DNA of 64,000 nt from Fusobacterium varium (lineage in GTDB: Bacteria; Fusobacteriota; Fusobacteriia; Fusobacteriales; Fusobacteriaceae): the NCBI GenBank assembly GCA_002356455.1, contig AP017968.1, forward strand, positions 434,001 to 498,000. Reading direction: 5' to 3'. A model generated the notes under the pieces. It was not told the DNA's origin, ran no database searches, and saw nothing but the letters and a program-made list of their open reading frames with translations. This document shows, piece after piece, positions 13,269 to 22,610 of this stretch. Made by a program: the position numbers and the translations under genes. How positions within the stretch are numbered: the first letter of the stretch is position 1; each line of letters starts with the position of its first letter.

Positions 13269-13377
13269 GAAAACTGTTTTTCATTCTTTAAATATGATGA
13301 GAAGAATAATATTAATGAAACTATTTTAATTCTTTAAACATTAAAAATATGTATCATTCATTAATAAAAAAAGTATT

Positions 13378-13407
13378 TAGTTTTAATAGTTTCTATGTTA
13401 TTATAAT
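13378..13407 (+). promoter_or_regulatory. Putative promoter of the hydrogenase operon
   Basis: A good TATAAT at 13402-13407 with a poor -35 (TAGTTT, 18-base spacer). The stretch from 13131 to 13455 otherwise holds only the rRNA terminator and very A+T-rich DNA; no small gene was seen in it. Confidence 0.35.
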
Positions 13408-13455
13408 ATAAATAGAATTAAAATCTTACATAATTAAATGAGGAGGGGTCAAAAA

Positions 13456-13950
13456 ATGATATGTAAAGATAATATTGGGTTTAAAGAACTAAAGAGTTAT
13501 ATATCAACATTTGAAGATAAAAAAAGTGCTCTTATTATAGTTTTACACAAAGCCCAAGAAGTTTTTGGATATATTCCAGCAGAAGTTCAGGAGTTTATAG
13601 CTGAAGAGTTGGAAATTCCAGTGGCAAAAGTATATGGGGTAGTAAGTTTCTATAACTTCTTCTCTATGGAACCAAAAGGAAAATATCAAATATCAGTATG
13701 TACAGGAACAGCATGCTATGTTAGAGGAGCAGGTAAAGTTCTGGAAAACCTTGAAAAAGAGCTTAACATAGAAGTAGGAGGAGTTACTAAAGATGGGCTT
13801 TTCTCTCTTGATTGTTTAAGATGTGTAGGAGCATGTGGATTAGCTCCAGTAGTTATTGTTGGTAAAGAAGTTCATGGAAAGGTAAAACCAACTGATATAA
13901 AAAAATTAATTGAAACTTATATGGAAAAGGAAAGACAAGAGAACGCTTAA
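13456..13950 (+). CDS. hydC: [FeFe] hydrogenase NuoE-like [2Fe-2S] subunit
   Basis: 164-aa thioredoxin-fold [2Fe-2S] protein, the NuoE/HydC/HndA family. An N-terminal helical part precedes the cluster cysteines in CTGTACYVRGAG and CLRCVGACG. It passes electrons within the soluble NAD(P)-linked hydrogenase formed with the next two genes. I chose the ATG at 13456: the upstream ATG at 13438 lies directly in front of the ribosome site AGGAGGGG (13441-13448), so that site must serve the later ATG. It is first in a three-gene operon whose order (E-like, F-like, catalytic) matches Thermotoga HydCBA and Desulfovibrio HndACD, except that no separate HndB gene is present. Confidence 0.92.
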   Translation: MICKDNIGFKELKSYISTFEDKKSALIIVLHKAQEVFGYIPAEVQEFIAEELEIPVAKVYGVVSFYNFFSMEPKGKYQISVCTGTACYVRGAGKVLENLEKELNIEVGGVTKDGLFSLDCLRCVGACGLAPVVIVGKEVHGKVKPTDIKKLIETYMEKERQENA

Positions 13951-13987
13951 ATTTGGGGAAATACAAGTAATTATTCAGGAGGGACTA

Positions 13988-15772
13988 ATGAACTGCAATA
14001 AGAAAATTTTGATATGTGGCGGAACAGGTTGCTTATCATCTAAAAGTGATGAGATAAAGATAAACTTAGAAAAATATATAGCTGAATATAATGTGAAAGA
14101 TGTAGAAGTAGTTCTTACAGGATGTTTTGGTTTTTGTGAAAAAGGGCCAATAGTAAAAATAATACCTGAAAATACATTCTATATAGAAGTGAAACCAGAA
14201 GATGCAGAAGAAATAATTAAGGTTGATATAGTAGATGGGGAAAAAATAGAAAGATTGCTTTATATAGACCCTAAAACTGAAGAGCGTATCCATGACTCTA
14301 AAGATATGGAATTTTATCAAAAACAAGAAAGAAGAGCTCTAAAAAATTGTGGAGTTATTGACCCTGAAAATATAGATGATTTCTTGAAAAATGATGGATA
14401 TAAAGGAATAGAAAAAGTTTTAAAAACTATGAGTAATAGAGATGTAATAAAAGAGATATTTGCTTCTGGACTTAGAGGAAGAGGAGGAGGAGGATTCCTT
14501 ACTGGTATTAAATGGGAGATTGCCTCTAACATAGAAGATGAGCAAAAATATATTGTATGTAATGCTGATGAGGGAGACCCAGGAGCATTTATGGATAGAT
14601 CTATACTGGAAGGAGACCCTCATTCAGTAATAGAAGGAATGATGATAGCTGGATATGCTATTGGTGCAACACAAGGGTTAGTATATATTAGAGCTGAGTA
14701 TCCTTTAGCTATTCACAGATTATCAGTTGCTATAGAATCAGCAAGAAAAAAAGGATTTTTAGGAAAAAATATATTAGGAAGCGATTTTGAATTTGATATT
14801 GAATTAAAATTTGGAGCAGGAGCATTTGTATGTGGAGAAGAAACTGCCCTTATTCACTCAATGGAAGGAAGAAGAGGAGAACCTACTTCTAAACCTCCAT
14901 ATCCAGCAGAAAAAGGATTTTGGAATAGACCTACAGTAGTAAATAATGTTGAAACTTTGGTAAATGTGCCAGGAATACTTTTACATGGAAAGGAATGGTT
15001 CAGAGAAGTTGGAACTGAAAAATCTCCAGGAACAAAAGTATTTGCTTTAGCAGGAAAAATTAATAATGTAGGACTTGTTGAAGTTCCTATGGGAATAACT
15101 CTAAGAGAAATAATATTTGAAATTGGTGGAGGAATTAAGGATAACAAAAAATTCAAGGCAGTACAAACAGGAGGACCATCTGGAGGATGTCTGACTGAAA
15201 AAGACCTTGATACTCCAATAGATTTTGATACTTTAAGTAAAAAGGGTTCTATCATGGGATCTGGAGGAATGGTAGTAATGGATGAAGATGATTGTATGGT
15301 TGCCATTGCAAAATTTTTCCTAGAATTTACTCTTGATGAATCTTGTGGAAAATGTACACCTTGCAGAGTCGGAAATACAAGACTTTATGAAATGCTTGAT
15401 AAAATAACTCAAGGAAGAGGAACATTGGAAGATCTTCATCTTTTACAAGAGTTATCTGAAGGTATAAAAGCAACTTCTCTATGTGGATTAGGGCAAACAT
15501 CTGCTAATCCAGTTCTTTCTACATTAGCTCAATTTTATGATGAATATGTTGAGCATGTGGTGGATAAGAGATGTGCTGCTGGAGCATGTCAAAAACTTAT
15601 TACATATTCTATCACAGATAAATGTATTGGATGTACAGCTTGTGCAAGAGTATGTCCAATAGATGCTATTACAGGTACTGTAAAACACAGACATGAAATA
15701 AATAATGAAATCTGTATAAAATGTGGAGCTTGCTATGAGACTTGTAAATTCGGTGCAATTGTAAAACTATAA
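13988..15772 (+). CDS. hydB: [FeFe] hydrogenase NuoF-like NAD(P)/FMN subunit
   Basis: 594 aa, built as an N-terminal thioredoxin-like [2Fe-2S] domain (C10, C15 and the pair in GCFGFC), a NuoF domain with the FMN/NAD loop GRGGGGFLTGIKWEI, and a CGEETALI motif. A [4Fe-4S] site follows (CGKCTPC plus C in TSLCGLG), then a C-terminal two-cluster ferredoxin domain (CIGCTACARVCP, CIKCGACYETC). This domain order is that of HydB in electron-bifurcating hydrogenases that couple NADH and reduced ferredoxin to H2. The ATG at 13988 has AGGAGGG seven bases upstream; a longer frame overlapping hydC is not credible. Confidence 0.93.
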   Translation: MNCNKKILICGGTGCLSSKSDEIKINLEKYIAEYNVKDVEVVLTGCFGFCEKGPIVKIIPENTFYIEVKPEDAEEIIKVDIVDGEKIERLLYIDPKTEERIHDSKDMEFYQKQERRALKNCGVIDPENIDDFLKNDGYKGIEKVLKTMSNRDVIKEIFASGLRGRGGGGFLTGIKWEIASNIEDEQKYIVCNADEGDPGAFMDRSILEGDPHSVIEGMMIAGYAIGATQGLVYIRAEYPLAIHRLSVAIESARKKGFLGKNILGSDFEFDIELKFGAGAFVCGEETALIHSMEGRRGEPTSKPPYPAEKGFWNRPTVVNNVETLVNVPGILLHGKEWFREVGTEKSPGTKVFALAGKINNVGLVEVPMGITLREIIFEIGGGIKDNKKFKAVQTGGPSGGCLTEKDLDTPIDFDTLSKKGSIMGSGGMVVMDEDDCMVAIAKFFLEFTLDESCGKCTPCRVGNTRLYEMLDKITQGRGTLEDLHLLQELSEGIKATSLCGLGQTSANPVLSTLAQFYDEYVEHVVDKRCAAGACQKLITYSITDKCIGCTACARVCPIDAITGTVKHRHEINNEICIKCGACYETCKFGAIVKL

Positions 15773-15798
15773 TATTTCTGATGAGGTGAACGGATAAA

Positions 15799-17556
15799 AT
15801 GAGAATGATAAGACTTAAGATAGATGGTAAAATAGTACTGGCACCAGAAGGGACAACTATACTTAATGCAGCATTAAAAGCAGGTATACATATTCCTCAC
15901 TTGTGCTATATGCAAATGGATGATATTGGATATAAAAATAACTGTGCATCATGCAGAGTCTGTGTAGTAGAGGTAAAAGGGATGAACAGACTTCTTCCTT
16001 CTTGTACAACTCCAATAGTTGAAGGAATGGAAGTTGTAACTAACTCTCTTCAAGTAATGCAAAAAAGAAGAATGGTAGTAGAACTTATGCTTTCAGATCA
16101 TCCAAAAGATTGTTTAATATGTGGAAAAAATGGAGAATGTGAGCTTCAAAAACTTGCTATTTCTTTTGGATTAAGAGAGATGAGATTTGAAGGAAAAGAA
16201 GCAGTTCATGATAAACAACATTCTATTTCTATAACTAGAGATATTACAAAATGTATTATGTGCAGAAGATGTGAAACTATGTGTGGAGATATCCAAACTT
16301 GTGGAATTCTTACGGGAATAGACAGAGGATTTAATGTTGTAGTTAATACAGCTTTTAATAGAAATCTTATTGAAACTGACTGTACTTTCTGTGGACAATG
16401 TGTAGCTGTATGTCCAGTTGGAGCATTATATGAAACTGATAACAGCTTTAAATTATCTCGTGATCTTATAAATCCTAATAAGAAAGTTATAGTACAAGTT
16501 GCTCCAGCTGTGAGAGTAGCCATTGGAGAACTTTTTGGAATACCTGCTGGAACTGACTCAACTGGAAAAATGGTTACAGCTCTTAAAAAATTAGGATTTG
16601 ACGGTGTATTTGATACAAATTTTGCAGCAGATATAACTATAATGGAAGAAGCTACAGAATTAAAACATAGATTAGATGATTATTTAGCTGGAAATAAAGA
16701 TGTAAAACTTCCATTATTTACTTCTTGCTGTCCATCATGGGTAAGATTTGCAGAACTTAATTTTCCAGAAATATTAGATAATCTTTCAACTACGAGATCA
16801 CCACAACAGATATTTGGTTCTTTAGCTAAACATGTGTGGGCTGAAAAAATGGGAATAGATAAAAAAGATCTTGTATGTGTATCTATAATGCCTTGTATTT
16901 CTAAAAAATATGAAGCATCTAGAGAAGAATTTACAGTTGAGCAAAACCCAGATGTAGATTATTCATTAACTACAAGAGAGCTTGGAAGAATTTTAAAACA
17001 ATATAATATAGACTTCAATTCACTTCAAGAAAGCGAATTTGATTCACCTATGGGTAAATCTACAGGAGCTGCAGATATTTTCGGTAGAACTGGAGGAGTT
17101 ATGGAAGCTGCTTCAAGAACATTATATGAATGGGCTACTGGAACTAAATTGGAAGATGTAGATTTTGTTCCTATGAGAGGTTTTGAAGAATTGAGAATAG
17201 CAGAGGTAAAAGTTGGAGATGAAGTTCTTAGACTTGCTGTAGTTCATGGATTAGGAGCTGCCAGAAAAGTTGTAGAAAAAATAAAATCTGGAGAAGAAAA
17301 TTTTCATGCTGTAGAAGTAATGGCATGTAAAGGTGGATGTGTAGGTGGAGGAGGACAACCTTACCATCATGGAAACTTTGATATTGTTAAAACAAGAGCA
17401 GCAGCTATTCAAAATATAGATTATCATAAGGAGATAAGAACTTCTCATAATAATAGATATGTTATAGATCTTTATAGAGAATCATTAGGAAAACCTTATG
17501 GAGTTATGACACATAAACTTTTTCATACACACTATATAGATAGAAAAAATAAATAA
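15799..17556 (+). CDS. hydA: [FeFe] hydrogenase catalytic subunit
   Basis: 585 aa. The N-terminal [2Fe-2S] domain has C36, C49, C52 and C69, followed by the His-Cys3 [4Fe-4S] site H101, C105, C108, C114. Two [4Fe-4S] ferredoxin clusters use C152/155/158/162 and C195/198/201/205. The H-cluster ligands are C310 in TSCCPSW, C366 in MPCISKK, and C510/C514 in CKGGC. A small C-terminal HydA extension follows. It makes or consumes H2 in the cytoplasm with HydB and HydC. A GAGGTGAA site precedes the ATG. The accessory maturases HydE/F/G are not in the window. The IS element lies 8 bases after its stop. Confidence 0.96.
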   Translation: MRMIRLKIDGKIVLAPEGTTILNAALKAGIHIPHLCYMQMDDIGYKNNCASCRVCVVEVKGMNRLLPSCTTPIVEGMEVVTNSLQVMQKRRMVVELMLSDHPKDCLICGKNGECELQKLAISFGLREMRFEGKEAVHDKQHSISITRDITKCIMCRRCETMCGDIQTCGILTGIDRGFNVVVNTAFNRNLIETDCTFCGQCVAVCPVGALYETDNSFKLSRDLINPNKKVIVQVAPAVRVAIGELFGIPAGTDSTGKMVTALKKLGFDGVFDTNFAADITIMEEATELKHRLDDYLAGNKDVKLPLFTSCCPSWVRFAELNFPEILDNLSTTRSPQQIFGSLAKHVWAEKMGIDKKDLVCVSIMPCISKKYEASREEFTVEQNPDVDYSLTTRELGRILKQYNIDFNSLQESEFDSPMGKSTGAADIFGRTGGVMEAASRTLYEWATGTKLEDVDFVPMRGFEELRIAEVKVGDEVLRLAVVHGLGAARKVVEKIKSGEENFHAVEVMACKGGCVGGGGQPYHHGNFDIVKTRAAAIQNIDYHKEIRTSHNNRYVIDLYRESLGKPYGVMTHKLFHTHYIDRKNK

Positions 17557-17564
17557 TAAATAAA

Positions 17565-17614
17565 GGGGCTGTTGCAAATTAGTGATTGATAAACTAATTT
17601 GTGCAGCCTCTCTT
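17565..17614. terminator. Terminal hairpin of the IS, terminator-like
   Basis: The left IS end folds on itself: GGGGCTGTTGCAAATTAG pairs with CTAATTTGTGCAGCCTCT around a short loop and is followed by CTTATTTTTC. It can stop transcripts leaving hydA. Confidence 0.6.
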
Positions 17615-17719
17615 ATTTTTCATAAAAAAATAGAAATCTATTTTATAGATTTCTGCTAATTTATATTTTTATATTTATTTTTAAGTATCAAAAAAAGAAG
17701 TAGATGATTTTTTATTTAT

Positions 17720-19197
17720 CTAAGCTACTTTTAATGAGTGAAGTGTTGTTCCTAAGCGATTATTTATATTTCTGCTTAGATATCTGTTGAAGTTGTAAGC
17801 GATACAAAACAAACATATTTCTCTTAAAACACTTTTTTTACTTCGAACTTTTAATTTTCGCAATTTCATATCTTCTTTCAAAACTGCAAAAGCACCTTCT
17901 ACTTGAATACTTCTGTTCATTCTTAATTGTTTTCCATAATTGCTTGATACATTCTCTTTTGATTTATATGATAAAATTCTAAATCTTGCATTGTACTTAA
18001 TTTTTTTGTTAGTTTCAGGATTCCAAAAATATTGAACTGTATTATTTTTATTAGAGTATAGAAATACTAATTCTAATCCGTCTTTTCTAAATAGCTTATT
18101 TTCAGAATTATTATATATTAAATTTTCTACTCTGTTTAAATCATTTTTAAACTTTCTGGTTTTAGCTTTTTCAAAATATATTGGTTTTATATATGAAGTA
18201 TAGCTCATTTTTTCCAAATATTCATAATTTAAAATACTTTCATATCCTGCATCAGCTACAATATTTTTAACTTCTAAATTTTGAGATGAAATTTTCTCTA
18301 AAAATGGAATCAAAGTTTTAGAATCAGAAGGGTTAGAAAAAATTTCATATGAAGAAATATATTCACTAATCACTCCTATTTGTAGATTATATCCAGGTTT
18401 TAATTGACCATTTCTCATATGGTCATCTTTCATTCTCATAAAAGTAGCATCTATATCAGTTTTTGAATAGCTATTTCTACCATTAAGATTTTTAAAATGA
18501 TTAGAATATTTTTGATACTTTTCTAAGTATTCTGCGCATAATTCTAAATACTTTTGCTCTTTAGATTTTCTCTTTCCTCTACCTTTGACTATTTGAAAAT
18601 TCAAATTAGAAAGATATGAATATATTTCAAGGAAGTTGTCATATTGTAAGTTGAAATCATCATTAAAATTTGAAATTAATTCAAGAATTTTTTCATCTAA
18701 TCTAGTTCTATATTTCTCAATAGATTTTTTCCAAACAAATGTATATTTATTAGCATATGCTTCAATTTTAGTGCCATCAATATATATTGTTTCAGTGGAA
18801 ATATTTTCCATTTCAAAAATTTTTTCAACGAATTGTTCAAATAGATCTGGAAGAATATCTTCAGTTTTTACTAAGAATCTAGAAATAGTAGAGTGATCAG
18901 GAATTTTAGAATCTTGTAAAAGAAACCTAAATTTAATATTTTCATGGCAAGCCATTTCTATATCTCTAGTAGAAGTTAAATTGCGCGAATAGGCATAAAC
19001 AATGATAGAAAACATCTGATAGGATGTACCTTTGTTTTGTAAGAAAATACTTGCATTAAACTACTAAAATCTAATCCCTCCAATATTGAGCTAAGTTTTC
19101 TTACAGGATCATTATCAGAAATTTCATATTGTAAAAAGTTAAAAAGTTTAGGTTGATTTAATTGAAAAAAAATGTTATTATTAGTTGGTTTTTGCAT
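17720..19197 (-). pseudogene. IS1182-family transposase, frameshifted
   Basis: Two overlapping reading frames together make one DDE transposase. The first (19197 to 18976) encodes the N-terminal part (MQKPTNNNIFFQLNQPKLF to YKTKVHPIR). The second (19015 to 17720) continues with MFSIIVYAYSRNLTSTRDIE to the C-terminus. Typical members read straight from VHPIR into MFSI, so a single-base loss near 19015, where AGATG stands for an expected AGAATG, broke the gene. DDE residues are still visible in IYIDGTKIEAYANK, IVADAGYES and EGAFAVLKEDMK. It should be inactive unless frameshifting restores it. Confidence 0.85.
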
Positions 19198-19261
19198 AGG
19201 TATATTATATTAGAAATTTGAAAAAATTTTTAGTATTTTATACCTTTTTTTATTTTAAAAG

Positions 19262-19299
19262 AAAAAGCTGACAGGAAGAAAACTTCAAGTCAGCTTTTT
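19262..19299. terminator. Terminator inside the right end of the IS
   Basis: AAAAAGCTGAC/GTCAGCTTTTT, an 11-bp stem with T-tracts on both strands. It can act on transcription in either direction. Confidence 0.8.
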
Positions 19300-19339
19300 G
19301 GGTAATTGGGCTATTTTGAATTTGCAACAGCCTCATTTA

Positions 19340-20629
19340 TTATTTTTTATTATTAATTATATACATATAATCTTCAATAGTATCTATGTCTTTAAATTCT
19401 TTTTCAGAAGAAAATTTAACAAGATTAATGATTGGTGTTTTTTTAATAACACTTTTTCCACCAATATCTCCTTCTAATTTTAGTAATTCTTCTTTTTTAT
19501 CTTCTGGAAAAAATACAGGAGAAAATCTTTTTTCTTCAACTGCTGGAACAGTGATAAGATTAGTTTTCTGAAATTCATAATATAGATTTAAAATTGTATT
19601 TTCAGATAATAATGGCTGATCTCCAGGGAAAAAAGCTATTCCTTCACCTACAGAATTCTTTATTCCAAGTTTTATACTTTCACTTTGCCCCAAATCAGCA
19701 AAAGAATTATAATAATAATTAAAATTATATTTATAAGCAAGTTCTTCAATCCATTTTTCTCTTCCACAAATGATAACCTTATTGAAAGGAATATGAAAAA
19801 CTTTTTCTAAAGTTGATTCTAAAAGAGATTTTCCATTGTACAATAGTGAGAGTTTATTTTTTCCCATTCTTTTAGAAAATCCAGAAGCCATAATTACTGC
19901 ATCTAATTTTTTTAAAGAATATAAATTTTTTTCTTTAAGACTTCCCAGAAATACTTTTGGAAGAAAATTATTTTTATATAATTCATAGGCTATTTTTAGA
20001 GCTACATGAAATTTATCAAGATACTTTTCTCCATCAATTCCATTAAAGAATAGATACTTTTTTGAATTTATATTGGAATTTTTAAAATAGTCAGCAGATA
20101 AAATATATTTGGATAGAAAGTCAGAAGTTATTTTTTTGTTTATATCATCAGGAAATTTTTCTTTTAAAAGTTCAAGTCTATGAATATTTTTTTCAGTGAT
20201 AAAAAAATCAATTATATCCATATTGATTACCCCAATTATTTTTGTAGAAAAGTCAGGAATACAAGGTTCATAATCTTTCCATTCTTTTAATAATTTATTT
20301 TTTGCTCCATCTCCTTCAATTAAAATAAAATCATAATTTTTTTTAATACTTTTTATTTCCTCATAAGGTAAGGAATGAAGTTTTTTAGCTTCAATTTTAC
20401 TTCCAACTATAGTTATATTTTTATTTTTTCCAGAAAAAATGTTGTTTCCTATAATAAGAGTTTCATATTTTTCTTCAGGGGGGCAGTAAATTTTTGTAGT
20501 GGTAGTTACAAGGACTTTTCCAAATTTTGAAAGCTCTTCTGCAAGAAAATATAAAAGAGAAGTTTTTCCTCCAGCCCCAGTTATAGTTATTACATCATTT
20601 TTTATAATATTAAAATACTTAAAGATCAT
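19340..20629 (-). CDS. YqeC-MocA fusion, selenium/molybdenum cofactor maturation
   Basis: 429 aa with two domains. Residues 1 to about 235 are YqeC-like, with a P-loop GAGGKTS at 18-24, TTTTKIYCP at 42-50 and EGDGAKN at 105-111. Residues about 243-429 are a MocA/MobA-type nucleotidyltransferase with MASGFSKRMGKNKL at 247-260 and a FPGDQP motif near 340. MocA makes molybdopterin cytosine dinucleotide, and YqeC is a marker of selenium-dependent molybdenum hydroxylases such as xanthine dehydrogenase or purine hydroxylase. The gene stands alone here, reading toward the IS. GGAGG precedes the start. The domains are usually separate genes, so the fusion is worth noting. Confidence 0.85.
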   Translation of the reverse strand: MIFKYFNIIKNDVITITGAGGKTSLLYFLAEELSKFGKVLVTTTTKIYCPPEEKYETLIIGNNIFSGKNKNITIVGSKIEAKKLHSLPYEEIKSIKKNYDFILIEGDGAKNKLLKEWKDYEPCIPDFSTKIIGVINMDIIDFFITEKNIHRLELLKEKFPDDINKKITSDFLSKYILSADYFKNSNINSKKYLFFNGIDGEKYLDKFHVALKIAYELYKNNFLPKVFLGSLKEKNLYSLKKLDAVIMASGFSKRMGKNKLSLLYNGKSLLESTLEKVFHIPFNKVIICGREKWIEELAYKYNFNYYYNSFADLGQSESIKLGIKNSVGEGIAFFPGDQPLLSENTILNLYYEFQKTNLITVPAVEEKRFSPVFFPEDKKEELLKLEGDIGGKSVIKKTPIINLVKFSSEKEFKDIDTIEDYMYIINNKK

Positions 20630-20710
20630 AATTTCCTCCAGATTACTTAGCTTTATATAGTATTGTATATGAAATTTTTTTTTCAGTCTATAAAAATTTA
20701 AAAAAATGTA

Positions 20711-20739
20711 TTGACATAAATTGAAAAAAGTTATAATAT
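20711..20739 (+). promoter_or_regulatory. Promoter of the met operon
   Basis: TTGACA at 20711-20716, then overlapping -10 choices: TATAAT (15-base spacer) or TAATAT (17-base spacer). It lies 20 bases before the riboswitch. Confidence 0.65.
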
Positions 20740-20758
20740 ACTCCTAACAAATGAATCA

Positions 20759-20886
20759 ACCATCAAGAGAGACTGAGGGACTGGCCCTGTGATGTTTCAG
20801 CAACCTGCCATTATGGTGTGGTGCTAATTCCAGACAGATGGATAGACTAAGAAAATTAGTGTAATTTATCTCTATTGCTTGATGGT
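20759..20886 (+). promoter_or_regulatory. SAM-I riboswitch (S-box leader)
   Basis: The conserved S-box core is present: ATCAAGAGAG, GAGGGACTGGCCC, CAGCAACC and GGTGCTAATTCC, in order and spacing. P1 is formed by ACCATC at 20759-20764 and GATGGT at 20881-20886, and P2 by CTGAGGG with CCC and TTCAG. It precedes metN and should sense S-adenosylmethionine to control methionine uptake. P4 can be drawn with GATA/TATC around CTAAGAAAATTAG. Confidence 0.93.
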
Positions 20887-20904
20887 AGTAGAGATTTTTT
20901 TTTA
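20868..20904 (+). terminator. Intrinsic terminator of the riboswitch expression platform
   Basis: ATCTCTA at 20868-20874 pairs with TAGAGAT at 20889-20895, then nine T. The loop contains the 3' strand of the riboswitch P1 helix and the 5' arm overlaps the P4 side, so this hairpin and P1 cross. Confidence 0.6.
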
Positions 20905-20933
20905 CTTAAATATAGATATGGAGGAGCACAGGA

Positions 20934-21941
20934 ATGATCAAAATAGAAAAAATCAATAAAATATATTCTAATGGCTTTCATGCAGTAAAAGATGTCAGCC
21001 TTGAAGTGAAGAAAGGGGATATATTTGGAATAATAGGTTTGAGTGGAGCAGGAAAGTCATCACTTATCAGACTTCTAAACAGATTAGAAGAACCTACAAG
21101 TGGAAGCATAGTAATTGATGGGGTAGATATAACAAAGCTTTCAAAAAGAGAACTTCTAGAAAGAAGAAAGAAAATAGGAATGATATTTCAGCATTTTAAT
21201 CTTTTAGCATCAAGAACAGTAGGAGAAAATGTAGCATTTGCATTAGAAATAGCTGGATGGAATAAAGATAAAATAAAGGATAGAGTAAAGGAACTGCTAG
21301 AGGTAGTAGAGCTTTCAGATAAAATGAATTCATATCCAAGTCAATTAAGTGGAGGACAAAAACAGAGGGTAGCAATAGCTAGAGCATTGGCAAATAATCC
21401 AGATATACTTTTATCAGATGAAGCCACTTCAGCTCTTGATCCCAAAACTACAAATTCAATACTGGAACTTATAAAAAATATTCAGCAGAAATTTGGTCTT
21501 ACAGTGGTTATGATAACTCACCAGATGGAAGTTATCAGAGATATATGTAATAGAGTAGCAGTCATGTCAGATGGAGAGATAGTTGAAACAGGAGGGGTAC
21601 ATCATATTTTTTCCAATCCAAAAGCAGAGATAACAAAAGAACTTATTTCATATCTTCCAAGTACAGAGGAAAGAGGAGTGGAGATAATGAAAACTAAGGG
21701 GAAATACATAGTGAAGCTTAAATTTTTAGGAACTATAGCAGAAGAACCAATAATTTCACAGGCATTAAGGAAATTTGATATAGATTTTAGTATAATTGGA
21801 GGATCAATAGATCATTTATCTACAATGAAAGTAGGACATCTATTTATTGAATTGTCAGGAGACATAAAGCAGCAGCAGGAAGCAATAGAATGGTTTAATG
21901 AATCAGGAGTTATGGTAGAGGTGATTTATAATGGTATTTAG
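20934..21941 (+). CDS. metN: Methionine ABC transporter ATP-binding protein
   Basis: 335-aa ATPase of the MetNIQ importer. Walker A is GLSGAGKS (35-42), the signature LSGGQKQR lies near 139-146, Walker B and D-loop are in [13 protein letters not shown], and the H-loop is in MITHQMEV. Residues about 260-335 form the C-terminal NIL domain, which binds methionine and inhibits transport in the family. GGAGGA precedes the ATG. It is first of four genes behind the SAM riboswitch and overlaps metI by 11 bases. Confidence 0.96.
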   Translation: MIKIEKINKIYSNGFHAVKDVSLEVKKGDIFGIIGLSGAGKSSLIRLLNRLEEPTSGSIVIDGVDITKLSKRELLERRKKIGMIFQHFNLLASRTVGENVAFALEIAGWNKDKIKDRVKELLEVVELSDKMNSYPSQLSGGQKQRVAIARALANNPDILLSDEATSALDPKTTNSILELIKNIQQKFGLTVVMITHQMEVIRDICNRVAVMSDGEIVETGGVHHIFSNPKAEITKELISYLPSTEERGVEIMKTKGKYIVKLKFLGTIAEEPIISQALRKFDIDFSIIGGSIDHLSTMKVGHLFIELSGDIKQQQEAIEWFNESGVMVEVIYNGI

Positions 21942-22578
21942 TATGATTTTAGATTCAACGTTGGAGACATTATACATGGTATTTTTTTCAACTTTATTTT
22001 CGTTGATAATAGGATTTCCAATAGGGATATTATTAGTGATAACTAAAGAGGGAAATATTTTAGAAAAACCAAAGTTAAATAAAGTTCTTGAAATGATAAT
22101 TAATACTTTAAGATCATTTCCTTTCATTATTTTAATGATTTGTCTGTTTCCGCTTTCAAGAATAATAGTAGGAACAACAATAGGAAGTACAGCAGCGATA
22201 GTTCCTTTATCAATATCAGCAGCACCATTTGTTGCCAGAATGATAGAGGGTGCATTGAATGAAGTTGACAGAGGACTTATAGAAGCTAGTTCAAGCATGG
22301 GAGCAAGCAATTCCACAATAATATTAAAAGTAATGATCCCTGAAACTATGCCACATATAATACATGGAATAACAGTAACTGTAATAAGCCTGATAGGGTT
22401 TTCAGCAATGGCAGGAACTATTGGTGCAGGAGGACTTGGAGACCTTGCAATAAGATTTGGATATCAGAGGTTTAAAACAGATATAATGATATACTCTGTA
22501 ATTGTTATAATTCTTCTAGTACAAATATTACAGTCATTTGGTAATTATCTTGTATATAGAGCTAAGAGAAATCGATAA
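21931..22578 (+). CDS. metI: Methionine ABC transporter permease
   Basis: 215 aa with five hydrophobic segments and the ABC permease EAA-like loop ([16 protein letters not shown], about 111-126). The usual MetI length is about 215-220 aa. It starts inside the end of metN with the ribosome site GAGGTGAT, so translation is probably coupled. Confidence 0.95.
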   Translation: MVFSMILDSTLETLYMVFFSTLFSLIIGFPIGILLVITKEGNILEKPKLNKVLEMIINTLRSFPFIILMICLFPLSRIIVGTTIGSTAAIVPLSISAAPFVARMIEGALNEVDRGLIEASSSMGASNSTIILKVMIPETMPHIIHGITVTVISLIGFSAMAGTIGAGGLGDLAIRFGYQRFKTDIMIYSVIVIILLVQILQSFGNYLVYRAKRNR

Positions 22579-22610
22579 ACAAAATTAAACTATAAAAGGA
22601 GTGAACACTT

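Larger units (their letters stand above)
17565..19334 (-). mobile_element. IS1182-family insertion sequence, degenerate
   Basis: About 1.77 kb bounded by inverted repeats: GGGGCTGTTGCAAATT at the left and AATTTGCAACAGCCTC at the right (one mismatch at the outer end region). The single transposase gene lies on the minus strand and is frameshifted. The element sits exactly between two convergent genes, hydA and yqeC-mocA, 8 and 5 bases from their stops. I could not define a target duplication; both flanks are TAAT/ATTA-rich. Confidence 0.85.

Noticed and set aside
13438-15772. Part of respiratory complex I
   Set aside because: The NuoE- and NuoF-like proteins are followed by a complete [FeFe] hydrogenase with H-cluster ligands, and no other nuo genes are present.
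17565-19334. Two intact transposase genes
   Set aside because: The two frames overlap and together make one protein interrupted at a single position, so this is one damaged gene.
17550-19345. Target-site duplication of the IS
   Set aside because: The flanks are similar only as inverted TAAT/ATTA-rich sequence; no convincing direct repeat can be drawn.
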